Shown here: piece by piece, positions 34,354 through 43,157 of the stretch
How positions within the stretch are numbered: the stretch's first letter is position 1
Layout of the letters: the number at the start of each line of letters is the position of its first letter
Assembly (NCBI GenBank): GCA_963720765.1
Contig: CAVRGS010000012.1
Span: forward strand, 1-64,000
Origin: DASUAS01 sp963720765
GTDB taxonomy: Bacteria; Actinomycetota; Acidimicrobiia; IMCC26256; DASPTH01
DNA length: 64,000 bases
Direction of reading: 5' to 3'
The notes under the pieces: model-generated
Told to the model about the DNA's origin: nothing
The model's input: the letters and a program-made list of their open reading frames with translations, nothing else
Databases searched by the model: none
Program-made: the position numbers and the translations under genes

Positions 34354-34359
34354 TAGATT
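34354..34359 (+). promoter_or_regulatory. leaderless -10 box for the crotonase at 34366
   Basis: TAGATT ends six bases before ATG 34366 and begins just after the stop of the cupin gene. There is no Shine-Dalgarno sequence, which suggests an independent leaderless transcript. Confidence 0.5.
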
Positions 34360-34365
34360 CCTGCC

Positions 34366-35151
34366 ATGCCCGAGGGAGCGGTACGGCTCGAGTACGACGG
34401 TCATCTCGCGATCCTCACACTGGATCGTCCCGAGCAGCTCAACGCGATGAGCGACCACATGGAGGGTCAGCTCTGGGCCGCGTTCGAGGAGCTCCACGAG
34501 CGCGAGGACATCTACTGCGTGCTCTGGCGGGCCGAAGGGCGAGCGTTCTCGGCCGGCCGTGACGTGAGCGAGCTCGGCAACCGTCCCCCGGGGGAGAGCG
34601 ACTACCAGTACATCGCGTTCGGGCACGGCAAGACGCACCGGTTCCTGGTCCCGCCACGCGTCCCGATCGTCTGCGCGATCCAAGGCTGGTGCATCGGCGG
34701 GATGTGGGAGCGCGCGCTCCTGTGCGACGTGCTGATCGCAGCCGACGACGCCAAGTTCCGGCTGCCCGAGCTCGCGCACGGCGTGATCCCCGACTCGGGT
34801 GGGACCGCGCGCCTGTTCCAGATCTGCGGTCCCGCGCTGGTGAGCGATCTCGTGCTCACGACGCGCGTGCTCACCGCCGACGAAGCACTGGCTCACGGCG
34901 TCGTCTCACGCGTGGTGCCGCGCGCTGAGCTCGACGACGAGGCACTCAAGGCCGCACGCACCATCGCGGCCATGCCTCCGCTCGCGGTACGGGCCTGGCG
35001 TCAGAACCTGCTCGACATCGCCACGCCGACCGTTCGCAAGGCCATCCACGACGAGCTGCTCGGCCAGATGCTGGTGTACACCTCCGAGGACTTCCAGGAG
35101 TTCCGCGCCGCCCGCGCCGAGGACCGCCCCCCGAACTACCGCTCCACCTGA
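34366..35151 (+). CDS. enoyl-CoA hydratase
   Basis: A 261-residue crotonase. Both hydratase glutamates are kept: IGGMWERALLCD (first Glu) and FRLPELAHGVIPDSGGTARL (second Glu). SAGRDVSELG provides the oxyanion turn. It should add water across a 2-enoyl-CoA in beta-oxidation. The C-terminal RAARAEDRPPNYRST is a little unusual (normally R-x-P-x-F). Apparently monocistronic, with its own leaderless promoter, and convergent with another crotonase across a hairpin terminator. Confidence 0.9.
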   Translation: MPEGAVRLEYDGHLAILTLDRPEQLNAMSDHMEGQLWAAFEELHEREDIYCVLWRAEGRAFSAGRDVSELGNRPPGESDYQYIAFGHGKTHRFLVPPRVPIVCAIQGWCIGGMWERALLCDVLIAADDAKFRLPELAHGVIPDSGGTARLFQICGPALVSDLVLTTRVLTADEALAHGVVSRVVPRAELDDEALKAARTIAAMPPLAVRAWRQNLLDIATPTVRKAIHDELLGQMLVYTSEDFQEFRAARAEDRPPNYRST

Positions 35152-35162
35152 CCCTCCACATC

Positions 35163-35212
35163 CGTTTTGGCGCCCCTCCACCCCGTGATGTGACGGAGGA
35201 GCGCGCCAAACG
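35163..35212. terminator. bidirectional hairpin between convergent crotonases
   Basis: The left arm starts CGTTTTGGCGCCCCTCC (from 35163) and the right arm ends GGAGGAGCGCGCCAAACG (to 35212), giving an imperfect stem of ~17 bp with a ~15-base loop. It fills the gap between two convergent genes, so a bidirectional terminator is the simplest reading. There is no long U-tract, as is usual in actinobacteria. Confidence 0.6.
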
Positions 35213-35214
35213 TT

Positions 35215-36022
35215 TCAGAGGGGGTTCCAGGTGGGGTCGCGCTTCTCGACGAATGCTCGGCCGGCCTCGGTCATGTTGCGGGTGAAGGTGCCGAGCACCT
35301 GGGTGCGGTTCTCGAGCTCCATGGCGTGGCGGAGGCTCGGCGCATCGAGGTTGCTCCACATCCCGAGCTTGGTCATGTACACGCCGTACTCGCTGTTGGC
35401 GGTGATGAGACCCGCGAGCTCGACCGCGCTGTCGATCAACGCCTCGCGCGCGACGACGCGGTTGAGCATGCCGAAACGCAGTGCCTCCTCGGCGGAGAAT
35501 CGGCGACCGGTGAGCATGAGCTCGGCTGCGATCGTCGGTCCGACGACGCGTGGCAACCAGTAGCTGCTGCCCACGTCGCACGCGGAGAGCCCGACCCGGA
35601 TGAACTGCGCGCCGAACGATGCGTCGTTGCTCGCCACGCGCAGGTCGCACGACAACGCGATCGCGAGCCCTCCGCCGACGGCGGCGCCGTGCACGGCCGC
35701 GATCACCGGCTGGGGCAGCTCGTGGATGGCGAGCATCAGCTGGGCCAGGTTGTCCTGGATGAAGTGGATCGAACCCACCGGGCCGCGGTCCTGCGCTTCA
35801 GGAGGCGTGACGTCGTCGCCGGTCATGTTGGCGCCGGCGCAGAAGCCCTTGCCTCGACCGGTCACGACGACCGCGCGCACGTCGCGGTCGTCGCGCAGGC
35901 CGGCGAACGTGTCGCGCAGCTCCGCCACCATCGCGGTGGTCAACGCGTTGTACCGGCCGGGGTCGTCGAGCTCCACCAGCTCGACGCCCTCTGCGACGCG
36001 TCGAGCGCGCGACGACCGTCAC
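35215..36022 (-). CDS. crotonase-family protein, frameshift near the start
   Basis: About 268 residues after repair. The main frame begins VAEGVELVELDDPGRYNAL; a one-base insertion at ~35998-36003 separates it from GTG 36020-36022 (MTVVARS). That GTG overlaps the upstream gene's stop (GTGA), which supports the longer start. FCAGANMTGDD, GAAVGGGLAIALSCD and FIRVGLSACDVGSSYWLPRVVG are crotonase blocks; the hydratase glutamates are replaced by Leu (GGGLA) and Arg (IRVGL), with Asp at CDVG. This resembles isomerase-type members. Confidence 0.82.
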
Positions 36023-37128
36023 GGCGCGACCGACATCAGATCGGTGAAGCCCGTGGGTGCGTGCGCGCCGATGCTGGCGTGCTCGAACAGCCCCCAGCCT
36101 TCGGCGCCGTCGCACCAGGCGTGCCCGACGTGGTCGATGTTGCCGAACGGGATGCGGCCCTGGATCTCCACATCGGTGAGATCGACCCGCACCGCGTCGG
36201 CCCAGTGCTCGCCCTTCCACTGGCCGTGCGCCCAGTCGGCGTCTCCGTACCCGGGACCGAGGTGCAGGGGTACGAACCCGAGCGTGTCGATCTCGACCGT
36301 CACGGGCTTGCCGAGCATGTCGGTCATGTGCAGCGTGGCGTGCTCCGGGTGACGACTGCCGGAGCGGTAGGTGATGTCGTAGGTCGGCCAGCCGAGCTGC
36401 TCGACCCGGCCGTCGGCCCACACCCGCTTGGCGTCGTTGAGCGTGCGGTAGCCGTCGCCCTTCTCCTGGGCCATCACGATGATCTGGAAGTCGTCGAAGC
36501 GCAGCGGCACGTAGAGCCACCAGAAGCCACCGCCACCCGCCGCCGCGTCGTCGGCGGTGCGCCCGGGCGCGTCGGCGTCGCCGACCGGGCGGATGCCCCA
36601 CGACCGGTCGCGGCTGCCGAGCCAGGTGGTCGGCTCGACCGCGAGGGTCTGGCCGCCGGCACGCACCTCGCCGGACCACGATCCCATCTGCGCGAATCGC
36701 GAGCTCTGCAGGATCGTGCGGTAGCCGTTGTTGATGACGTGCGGCTCCTCCTCGACGGCGGGGAACGACCCTTCCCACGTGAGGTCGAAGCCGACACCGT
36801 GGTCGTCGCCGTCGCAGACGACGCGCACGCGGTGCAGCGGCTCGATCACCTCGATGCGATAGGGCCCCACCTGTTGGTGCATGCGATCGGGGCCGAGCGC
36901 GCCGGAGAAGCGCGCGGTGTGCACCACGTCGCCGAGCTTCACCGTCGCGTAGGCGTCGATCACCCCGAGGTTCACGTACGAGCCGAGCCCGGTGATCACG
37001 AACACGTCACCGGTGCGGTCGTGCGCGTTGAAGTAGCACCGGTCGTAGAAGTTCTTGTCGCTGGTGCCGGCCTGGCTCATGGGCAACGGCGTCTGGTGGA
37101 CGGGATACTCGTCGAGAGGATGCAACAT
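36019..37128 (-). CDS. conserved hypothetical protein, possible AttH/CrtC-like lipocalin fold
   Basis: A 369-residue cytoplasmic protein with no signal peptide. Opening LDEYPVHQTPLPMSQAGTSDKNFYDRCYFN recurs in actinobacterial lipid and steroid gene clusters. The body alternates Trp/Tyr-rich strands (GVGFDLTWEGSFPA, WLGSRDRSWGIRP, WWLYVPLRFDDFQ), which suggests a lipocalin-like double barrel as in AttH/hydroxyneurosporene synthase. The reaction is unknown; hydration or binding of a hydrophobic ligand is speculative. TAGTTT seven bases before ATG 37128 supports this start over an in-frame codon 23 positions upstream. It is coupled to the crotonase by a GTGA overlap. Confidence 0.6.
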   Translation of the reverse strand: MLHPLDEYPVHQTPLPMSQAGTSDKNFYDRCYFNAHDRTGDVFVITGLGSYVNLGVIDAYATVKLGDVVHTARFSGALGPDRMHQQVGPYRIEVIEPLHRVRVVCDGDDHGVGFDLTWEGSFPAVEEEPHVINNGYRTILQSSRFAQMGSWSGEVRAGGQTLAVEPTTWLGSRDRSWGIRPVGDADAPGRTADDAAAGGGGFWWLYVPLRFDDFQIIVMAQEKGDGYRTLNDAKRVWADGRVEQLGWPTYDITYRSGSRHPEHATLHMTDMLGKPVTVEIDTLGFVPLHLGPGYGDADWAHGQWKGEHWADAVRVDLTDVEIQGRIPFGNIDHVGHAWCDGAEGWGLFEHASIGAHAPTGFTDLMSVAP

Positions 37129-37135
37129 GCGCCGA

Positions 37136-37141
37136 AAACTA
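37136..37141 (-). promoter_or_regulatory. leaderless -10 box for the gene ending at 36019
   Basis: TAGTTT on the minus strand ends seven bases before ATG 37128, with no ribosome-binding site in between. It is one half of a divergent pair with the box at 37205-37210. Confidence 0.55.
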
Positions 37142-37204
37142 CTTCTCCCGGTCAACCAGCGCGCCGGGACCGAGCCCGGCCGACCGGGCCACATCACGTC
37201 GCCG

Positions 37205-37210
37205 TAGAGT
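37205..37210 (+). promoter_or_regulatory. leaderless -10 box for the NifU-like gene
   Basis: TAGAGT ends exactly seven bases before GTG 37218 (ATG follows in the next codon). No Shine-Dalgarno sequence is present. Together with 37136-37141 it defines a divergent leaderless promoter pair about 64 bp apart. Confidence 0.55.
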
Positions 37211-37217
37211 GCCCGTC

Positions 37218-37490
37218 GTGATGGACGATTCTGCGGTCACCGCCGGCCTCGCCGAGGTGCGAGCGCTCGTGAGCCCCGATGGGGGTGACGTCGTGCTCGA
37301 CCGAGTCGACGGCACGACCGTCCGCATGCGACTCCTGCTGGAGACCGCGCACTGCGTGGAGTGCGTGATGCCGCGGCCGTTCCTCGAACACGTCGCGCTC
37401 GACGTGTTCCGTCGGAACGGAGCGATCGCCGACGCGGTCGTCATCGACGACCCGCGCGAACGCCCCGACTTCGTGATGCCCGACCACTAG
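37218..37490 (+). CDS. small NifU C-terminal-domain-like protein
   Basis: A 90-residue protein. VRALVSPDGGDVVLDRVDG followed by VRMRLLLETAHCVECVMP has the layout of the NifU/Nfu C-terminal domain (SDGGDVxL, then CxxC), which holds an iron-sulfur cluster. The CxxC (CVEC) is present, but the surrounding GxCxGCP is replaced by AHCVECV. The role is not clear; an Fe-S or metal carrier for the following SDR cluster is possible. GTG 37218 is chosen from the -10 spacing; ATG 37221 is equally possible. Confidence 0.6.
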   Translation: MMDDSAVTAGLAEVRALVSPDGGDVVLDRVDGTTVRMRLLLETAHCVECVMPRPFLEHVALDVFRRNGAIADAVVIDDPRERPDFVMPDH

Positions 37491-37518
37491 CGACACGACC
37501 GAACCACCAGGGGGAGCG

Positions 37519-38310
37519 ATGCGACTGCAGGACAAGGTGGCGATCGTCACCGGCGGGGGGAGCGGGATCGGGACCGCGTACACGCGGCGGTTCCTGGCCG
37601 AAGGCGCCAAGGTGATGATCGCCGACATCGGCGAGGAGCAGGGCACCCGCACGGCCGCCGAGCTCGCCGGTGATGGCGACAGCACGGACAGGGTCGCGTT
37701 CGTGAAGACCGACATCGCCGACCCCGACAGCGCGCAGGCCGCGATGGATGCCACCCTCGAACGCTTCGGCACCGTCGACATCCTGGTCAACAACGCTGCC
37801 ATCTACGGCGACTACGTGGGCAGCGACCACAGCCTCGAGTACCTGAAGAAGGTGTTCGACGTGAACCTGCACGGGCAGTGGCTGATGGCCAAGGTGGTCT
37901 CGCCGCATCTGGTGAAGCAGCGTTGGGGTCGCATCATCAACATCGCTTCGATCGCCGCGTACCTGCACCAACTGAGTGCCGGTGGCGACCCCGACGACTT
38001 CGAGCTGAGCAACTACGCGTACATGCAGTCGAAGTGGGGTGTCCTCGGCCTCACCCGGCACATGGCCGGTCAGCTCGGGGCGTTCAACGTCACCGTCAAT
38101 TGCATCGCACCCGGGCTCACGAACACCGCCGCCACCGACAAGCAGGTGCCCGCCGACTTCCAGCCGATGTTCGCCACCATGTCGGCGATGCGCCGCAACA
38201 CCGAGCCCGAGCACATGGTCGGTCCTGCCGTGTTCTTCGCGTCGAGCGACGCCGACCTGGTCAACGGTCAGGTGCTCGTGGTCGACGGCGGCAACGTGAT
38301 GCCGGTATGA
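37519..38310 (+). CDS. SDR oxidoreductase
   Basis: A 263-residue SDR. IVTGGGSGIGTAYTRRFLAEG, DILVNNAAIYGDY, NIASIAAYL and NYAYMQSKWGVLGLTRHMAG supply nucleotide site, NNAA and the Ser-Tyr-Lys triad; the C-terminus is GQVLVVDGGNVMPV. The HQLSAGGDPDDFELS insertion before the active Tyr matches the insertion in its paralogue at 30657. AGGGGGAG precedes the ATG. A SnoaL-like gene starts within the stop codon, so the pair is translationally coupled. Confidence 0.92.
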   Translation: MRLQDKVAIVTGGGSGIGTAYTRRFLAEGAKVMIADIGEEQGTRTAAELAGDGDSTDRVAFVKTDIADPDSAQAAMDATLERFGTVDILVNNAAIYGDYVGSDHSLEYLKKVFDVNLHGQWLMAKVVSPHLVKQRWGRIINIASIAAYLHQLSAGGDPDDFELSNYAYMQSKWGVLGLTRHMAGQLGAFNVTVNCIAPGLTNTAATDKQVPADFQPMFATMSAMRRNTEPEHMVGPAVFFASSDADLVNGQVLVVDGGNVMPV

Positions 38311-38741
38311 CGGCCGGCGTGACCGCCGAGGTCGACGCGGAGGTCCGCAGCCTGCTCGCGCGCATCGCCCAGCTCGCTGACGGCGGTGAGCTCGACGAGT
38401 ACATCAGCCAGTTCACCGACGACGCGGTCTGGGCGATGCCGGCCAACCCGCTCATGGGCATGGACGCGAGCACGCGCCGGGGACACGACGAGATCCTCGC
38501 CGGCGTGCGCGAACGGCGCGGCAGTGGCGTGCAGGGCCCCGGCACGAACACCCGTCACGTGATCACGACGACCGCGGTCCAGGTGCAGGACGCCGACCAT
38601 GCGACCGCCCGCTCCTACTACCTGTTCTTCGGTGACACGACCACCACGCCGACGCTGCGGACGATGGGCCAGTACGACGACGTGTTCGTGCGGGGCGAGC
38701 ATTGCTGGCAGCTCGCGCACCGCACGATCACGGTCGGGTGA
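38307..38741 (+). CDS. SnoaL/NTF2-like protein
   Basis: A 144-residue cone-shaped NTF2-fold protein: LLARIAQLADGGELDEYISQF, TDDAVWAMPANPLMGMD and RSYYLFFGDTTTTPTLRTMGQYDDVFV, ending WQLAHRTITVG. The group includes SnoaL-type hydrolases, steroid isomerases and small aromatic dioxygenase subunits; residues are not diagnostic. Its ATG overlaps the SDR stop (ATGA), so it probably acts on the SDR substrate or product. Confidence 0.85.
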   Translation: MTAGVTAEVDAEVRSLLARIAQLADGGELDEYISQFTDDAVWAMPANPLMGMDASTRRGHDEILAGVRERRGSGVQGPGTNTRHVITTTAVQVQDADHATARSYYLFFGDTTTTPTLRTMGQYDDVFVRGEHCWQLAHRTITVG

Positions 38742-38768
38742 GAGCCGGCGCCCGCCTTCGGCCGGCCG

Positions 38769-39926
38769 TCATTGCGTGTCGGCGCCCACCGCGCTCGCCC
38801 ACGACGGGTCGACGTGGAGCTGTCCCTTCGCGTCGGTGGTGGTCACCACGACGGTTGCCGGTTGACGATTGCCCGTCGACGCTTCGATGGTGACATAGCC
38901 CGTCCACCCGGACCAGCCGTTCACGGTGCCGAGCTCCTTCGTCAGGGAGGTCGCGTCGAAACCGTGGGTACGGCGAACCCCGTAGGCGAAGAAGTTGACC
39001 GAGTCGTACGCGTACGGGCTCCAGGCACCGGGGGCGCGGCCGAACTGCTTCCGGTACGCCGCGACGTGCGCCGCGGAGTCGACGAAGTCGTTCGGGGCGG
39101 GGACGCCGACCACCGGGCAGTTCTCGGCGGCAGCCCTGCCCGCGGTGGTGACGAACGCGGAATCGTACGACCCGTAGTCGGCGACGCACTTCGACGACAC
39201 CTTCTGCTGGTACATGGCCTTCGCGATCAGGCCACCCTCGGGGTAGTACGTGGCGGCGTAGATCGCGTCCGGGTTGTCGGCCGCGACCGTCGTCACGACG
39301 TCGGCATAGCTCTTCGCGCCCGGGTCGATGCCCTGGTACGCGGTGACCGTGACCCCGGACTGCTCGAGGAGCGTCTCGAGCTGGCTCGACACCGACTGCG
39401 TGTAGAGCGCGGTCTGGTCGTAGACGATCGCGACCGACTTCGCCCGGGCCCAGGTGGTGAGCGCGTCGGCAGCAACCGGTGCGATCTGCGACGTCATCGG
39501 TTGCAGGGTGAAGCCGAGCCCCGCAGTCGCGTCGGCAGAGGTCAGCCGGATCGGGACGACGCCGGCAGCGATGTAGAGCGGCAACGTCTCCGCGCCGACA
39601 CCGGAGTTGTACGGGCCCACGACGCCGTCGAGGCCGTCGGCGATGGCGGCGGACGCGGCCGTCTCCCCGGTGGCGGGATCGGCGGCGTCGTCGATCGGCA
39701 CGATCTCGACCTTCCGTCCGAGGAGACCTCCGCGCGCGTTCATCTCGCTCGCTGCGAGCTTCGCGCCGTCGAGCATGCCGATGCCGATGCTCTTCTGGTC
39801 ACCGGTGAGTGGCGCCTCGATGCCGATCCGCACGGTGGAGCCGGACGAGTCCGCGGCGACCGCCGCGGGGGTCGCGGTTGCCGCGAGCGTGATCACGGCG
39901 ACCACCGAGACGAGGAACGTGCGCAT
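38769..39926 (-). CDS. branched-chain amino-acid-type ABC transporter substrate-binding protein
   Basis: A 385-residue exported Peripla_BP_6 protein. Residues 1-25 are a signal peptide (FLVSVVAVITLAATATPAAV). The mature protein has IGIEAPLTGDQKSIGIGMLDG, ASEMNARGGLLGRKVEIVPID and AIYAATYYPEGGLIAKAMYQQ, all typical. Ligands of this family include amino acids, aromatic acids and lipids. No permease or ATPase genes are adjacent, so it is an orphan component. ATG 39924-39926 precedes the signal peptide; the frame is open far upstream but antisense to ltrA. Confidence 0.92.
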   Translation of the reverse strand: MRTFLVSVVAVITLAATATPAAVAADSSGSTVRIGIEAPLTGDQKSIGIGMLDGAKLAASEMNARGGLLGRKVEIVPIDDAADPATGETAASAAIADGLDGVVGPYNSGVGAETLPLYIAAGVVPIRLTSADATAGLGFTLQPMTSQIAPVAADALTTWARAKSVAIVYDQTALYTQSVSSQLETLLEQSGVTVTAYQGIDPGAKSYADVVTTVAADNPDAIYAATYYPEGGLIAKAMYQQKVSSKCVADYGSYDSAFVTTAGRAAAENCPVVGVPAPNDFVDSAAHVAAYRKQFGRAPGAWSPYAYDSVNFFAYGVRRTHGFDATSLTKELGTVNGWSGWTGYVTIEASTGNRQPATVVVTTTDAKGQLHVDPSWASAVGADTQ

Positions 39927-40025
39927 GGAGAAGATCCTTTTCCGGCCCCGGAAGATGGGCGAGTATCGCAGGGCATCGACACCAGATGTGGGCACCGTGA
40001 GCGCGAATGACGGGGCGAGGACGCG

Positions 40026-41183
40026 ATGGAGACCGACGAGCCGTTGAGCGAGACGCAGGTCAGTGGCGGCGCGGGGTGGCTGGAGCTGTTCTACGACCTC
40101 GTGTTCGTGGCCGCGGTGGTCACGTTCAGCGACGCCATCAGCCTCGATCCTGCGCTCGGTCGCATCGGCACCGTCGATGCTGCGTTCGGGGCGATGTGGC
40201 TCATCTGGCTGGCGACCACGCTCCACGCCAACCGATACCGTGACGACGGCGCCGTGCAGCGTGCGTTGGTGCTGGCGCAGATGCTGCTCCTCACCATCAA
40301 CGCGCTCGCGGTCGGCGACGGAGTCGATGCCCATCCCGCGCTGATCTGCGTCACCTACGCGTTGCTCGCGGTCGACGTCGCGGTCATGTACGCGCGCGCT
40401 GCGCACACTCGCGAAGACGACGGTCGTCTCGCGGAGCGGCGTCGCAACCAGTACTGCATCGCGGCGGTGCCCATCCTCATGAGCGCGTTCGTCCCCGAGA
40501 CGGGACGGATCGTGCTGTGGTGCGTCGGCACCGCACTGCTCGCGTGGCCGACGCTCGGCTTCCGCTTCGGTCGCGTCGGCACGGTGACACCCTTCGACGA
40601 GCACCACTTCGTCGAACGTCTTGGCCTGCTCACGATCATCGTCTGCGGAGAATCGTTCGTGAAGGTGTCGCTGCTCGCGGCCGATGGCTCCCTCGACGGC
40701 ATCGATCTCGCGGTGCTGGTCACGATGTTCATGTTCACGTTCGGTGTGTGGTGGTCGTACTTCGACGACGTGCCATCGGCCGGTATCCGGAGCGCGCCGT
40801 CGCGCAGCGCGGGATGGCTCGTCGGCCACCTCGTCGTGCAACTCGCGCTCGTCACCAGCGCGGTTGGCTACGGCAAGGTGCTCGGCTACGAGCTCGACAC
40901 CACCCTGAGCGGTGACACCTCGCTGTTGCTGACCACGCCGCTGATCGCGGTGTCGCTGGGACTCGCGCTGATCGGCGTGTGCAGTCGGCGTGTCCCGCAG
41001 CGCGGACTGGTGACGCTGAGAGTCGGTGTGGCGGCGCTGGTCGCGCTCGGGGCGGTGCTGACCTGGCAGACCGGCTGGATCAGCGCCGACGGCGGTGCGC
41101 TCGCGCTCGCCCTCGTCGCCCTCGGGCAAGCAGGCGCGTCGGCCTGGTTGCGTCGTGACACCCGGGTCGAACCGCGGGCCTGA
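40026..41183 (+). CDS. ltrA: low temperature requirement protein A family membrane protein
   Basis: A 385-residue polytopic membrane protein with about ten hydrophobic segments. The N-terminal WLELFYDLVFVAAVVTFSD and central HHFVERLGLLTIIVCGESFVK are the two LtrA signatures. First described in Listeria growth at low temperature, the molecular function is still unknown. GAGGACGCG precedes the ATG. It is divergent from the binding-protein gene and probably monocistronic. Confidence 0.92.
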   Translation: METDEPLSETQVSGGAGWLELFYDLVFVAAVVTFSDAISLDPALGRIGTVDAAFGAMWLIWLATTLHANRYRDDGAVQRALVLAQMLLLTINALAVGDGVDAHPALICVTYALLAVDVAVMYARAAHTREDDGRLAERRRNQYCIAAVPILMSAFVPETGRIVLWCVGTALLAWPTLGFRFGRVGTVTPFDEHHFVERLGLLTIIVCGESFVKVSLLAADGSLDGIDLAVLVTMFMFTFGVWWSYFDDVPSAGIRSAPSRSAGWLVGHLVVQLALVTSAVGYGKVLGYELDTTLSGDTSLLLTTPLIAVSLGLALIGVCSRRVPQRGLVTLRVGVAALVALGAVLTWQTGWISADGGALALALVALGQAGASAWLRRDTRVEPRA

Positions 41184-41265
41184 GGTTCGACCACGGCCAT
41201 CAGGGGCGGCGACGCCGGATCGGGTACAAAGGAACGACGAAGACCGACGATCCGGGGGAACGGCC

Positions 41266-42495
41266 ATGGCCATGGCGACGACCGATCACTACACGCTCAT
41301 CTCGGCCGACACGCACGCCGGCGCCAACCACGAGACGTACCGCGAGTACCTGGCGAAGGAGTACGTCGCCGACTTCGACGCCTGGCGCGAGAAGTACAAG
41401 AACCCGTGGAAGGACCTGCGTGACACCAGCCTGCGCGTGCGCAACTGGGACGACGAGCGTCGCAACGCCGACCAGGAGCGCGACGGCGTCGTCGGCGAGG
41501 TGATCTTCCCGAACACGGTGCCACCCTTCTTCCCCAGCTTCGTGCTGTTCGCGCCGCCGCCGAAGGACGACGACTACGCGCACCGCCACGCCGGCATCCA
41601 GGCGCACAACCGCTGGATGGTCGACTTCTGCTCGCACTTCCCCGAGCGGCGCGCCGGCATCGGCCAGATCTTCCTCAACGACATCGACGACGCGATCGAG
41701 GACGCGAAGTGGATCAAGGAGCACGGCCTGCGCGGCGGCGTGCTCCTCCCGAACATCCCGCCCGACGTGAAATGGGTGAAGCCGCTCTACGACCCCGAGT
41801 ACGACCGCCTGTGGGCGGTGCTCCAAGACCTCGAGATCCCGGTGAACGCGCACGGCGGCACGGGCTCGCCCGACTACGGCCGCTACCCGTCGGTGCCCAT
41901 GGTCATGATCAGCGAGGTGCCGTTCTACTCGCAGCGCCCGTTCGTGCACATGACGCTGGGCGGCGTGTTCGAGCGATTCCCACGCCTCAAGTTCGTGATG
42001 ACCGAGATGGGCGCGGCGTGGATCCCGCCGCTGCTCAAGCAGCTCGACGGCATCATCGCCAACGTGAAGAAGGGTTCGATCGGCGAGTTGAAGTACACGG
42101 ACGAGAACGCGTTGGCGCGCTCGGCCACCGAGTACTTCAACCAGAACTGCTGGGTGGCGGCGAGCCAGCCGGGCCCGGCCGACGCGGCCACGCGTACGGA
42201 GATGGGCGCGGACCGCTTCATGTGGGGGAGCGACTACCCGCACGACGAGGGCACCGGGCCGTTCACGACCGAGCACCTGCGTCAGGTCTTCCACGATGCC
42301 GACCCCGACGAACTGGTGCGCGTGCTCGGCGGCAACGCGGCGAAGCTCTACGACTTCGACATGGACGTCCTCGCGCCGTTGGCTGCGCAGTACGGACCGA
42401 CGGTCGGGGAGATCGCGCAGCCCTTGACCGAGCTGCCCGAGAACCCGAACATGGCGCTGATCCGCGGCGCGGCAGGCACCAAGCTGATCGCCTGA
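41266..42495 (+). CDS. amidohydrolase-2 family metal-dependent hydrolase
   Basis: A 409-residue amidohydrolase. LISADTHAGANHETYREYL gives the N-terminal DTHA metal region, NAHGGTGSPDYG and FVMTEMGAAWIPPLLKQLD the barrel core, and WGSDYPHDEGTGP the C-terminal metal loop. This is the same actinobacterial group as the protein at 1759 (SDYPHxEG), often found in steroid and terpenoid clusters. GGGGGAA lies upstream of the ATG. The reaction, probably decarboxylation or hydrolysis of a ring carboxylate, is inference. Confidence 0.88.
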   Translation: MAMATTDHYTLISADTHAGANHETYREYLAKEYVADFDAWREKYKNPWKDLRDTSLRVRNWDDERRNADQERDGVVGEVIFPNTVPPFFPSFVLFAPPPKDDDYAHRHAGIQAHNRWMVDFCSHFPERRAGIGQIFLNDIDDAIEDAKWIKEHGLRGGVLLPNIPPDVKWVKPLYDPEYDRLWAVLQDLEIPVNAHGGTGSPDYGRYPSVPMVMISEVPFYSQRPFVHMTLGGVFERFPRLKFVMTEMGAAWIPPLLKQLDGIIANVKKGSIGELKYTDENALARSATEYFNQNCWVAASQPGPADAATRTEMGADRFMWGSDYPHDEGTGPFTTEHLRQVFHDADPDELVRVLGGNAAKLYDFDMDVLAPLAAQYGPTVGEIAQPLTELPENPNMALIRGAAGTKLIA

Positions 42496-42768
42496 CCATG
42501 TCGGCGCGAGTCGGGAGCTCGCATCGTGCTCCGCGCCGCGCCCATCGGTGCGGGTGCCCGCGCATCGACGGCCTGCTCGAGCATCGGCGCGCCGCGCTCG
42601 CCGAGCACGGCGACGACATCACAGGGCTGACGAACCCGGCACCGAGCATCCACGTCTCCGCTCGGCCGCCGGTGACGATCGACGTCCTCCCGCCCGGGCC
42701 GGCGTACGGGTGACCTGCGTGTGCACCGAAGCGGCACCGGCACCACGCCCGGGTCCGACGGAGCTGCC

Positions 42769-43146
42769 GTGAGCGACACGGTCGACGACCTGCTGGCGCG
42801 CGCCCGTGCGCGACTGGACCGCGTCGGGCCGGCGGACGCCGCGGCCGCGGTGGCGCGTGGAGCACTGCTCGTCGACATTCGTCCGGCGTGGCAACGCCGC
42901 GAGGAAGGTGCGATCCCTGGAGCGCTCGTCATCGAACGCAACCATCTCGAGTGGCGTCTCGACCCGGCGAGCGACGCTCGCGTCCCCGAGGCCGTCGACC
43001 ACGACGTCGTGATCGTGGTGGTCTGCTCGGAGGGGTATTCGTCGAGCCTGGCCGCCGCCAGCCTGCAGGACCTCGGTCTGCACCGCGCCACCGACCTCGT
43101 CGGCGGGTTCTGTGCGTGGCGCGACGCGGGGTTGCCGACGCGCTGA
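42769..43146 (+). CDS. rhodanese-like sulfurtransferase
   Basis: A 125-residue single-domain rhodanese. LLVDIRPAWQRREEGAIPGAL and VVCSEGYSSSLAAASLQDLG carry the family motifs; the active-site loop CSEGYSS keeps the catalytic Cys and the six-residue size. LVGGFCAWRDAGLP is the usual ending. It transfers sulfane sulfur to cyanide or protein thiols. In actinobacteria this type often follows a cysteine dioxygenase gene, but no intact one is present upstream. GTG 42769 starts the domain. Confidence 0.9.
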   Translation: MSDTVDDLLARARARLDRVGPADAAAAVARGALLVDIRPAWQRREEGAIPGALVIERNHLEWRLDPASDARVPEAVDHDVVIVVVCSEGYSSSLAAASLQDLGLHRATDLVGGFCAWRDAGLPTR

Positions 43147-43157
43147 GCGGGGCGGGA

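Noticed and set aside
39927..41273. Long N-terminal extension of the binding-protein frame
   Set aside because: It is antisense to ltrA, and the signal peptide at 39926 marks the true start.
42498..42713. A 71-codon frame between the amidohydrolase and rhodanese genes
   Set aside because: The tail (SIHVSARPPVTIDVLPPG) faintly recalls a cysteine dioxygenase C-terminus, which often precedes this rhodanese type, but the evidence is too weak for a gene or pseudogene call.
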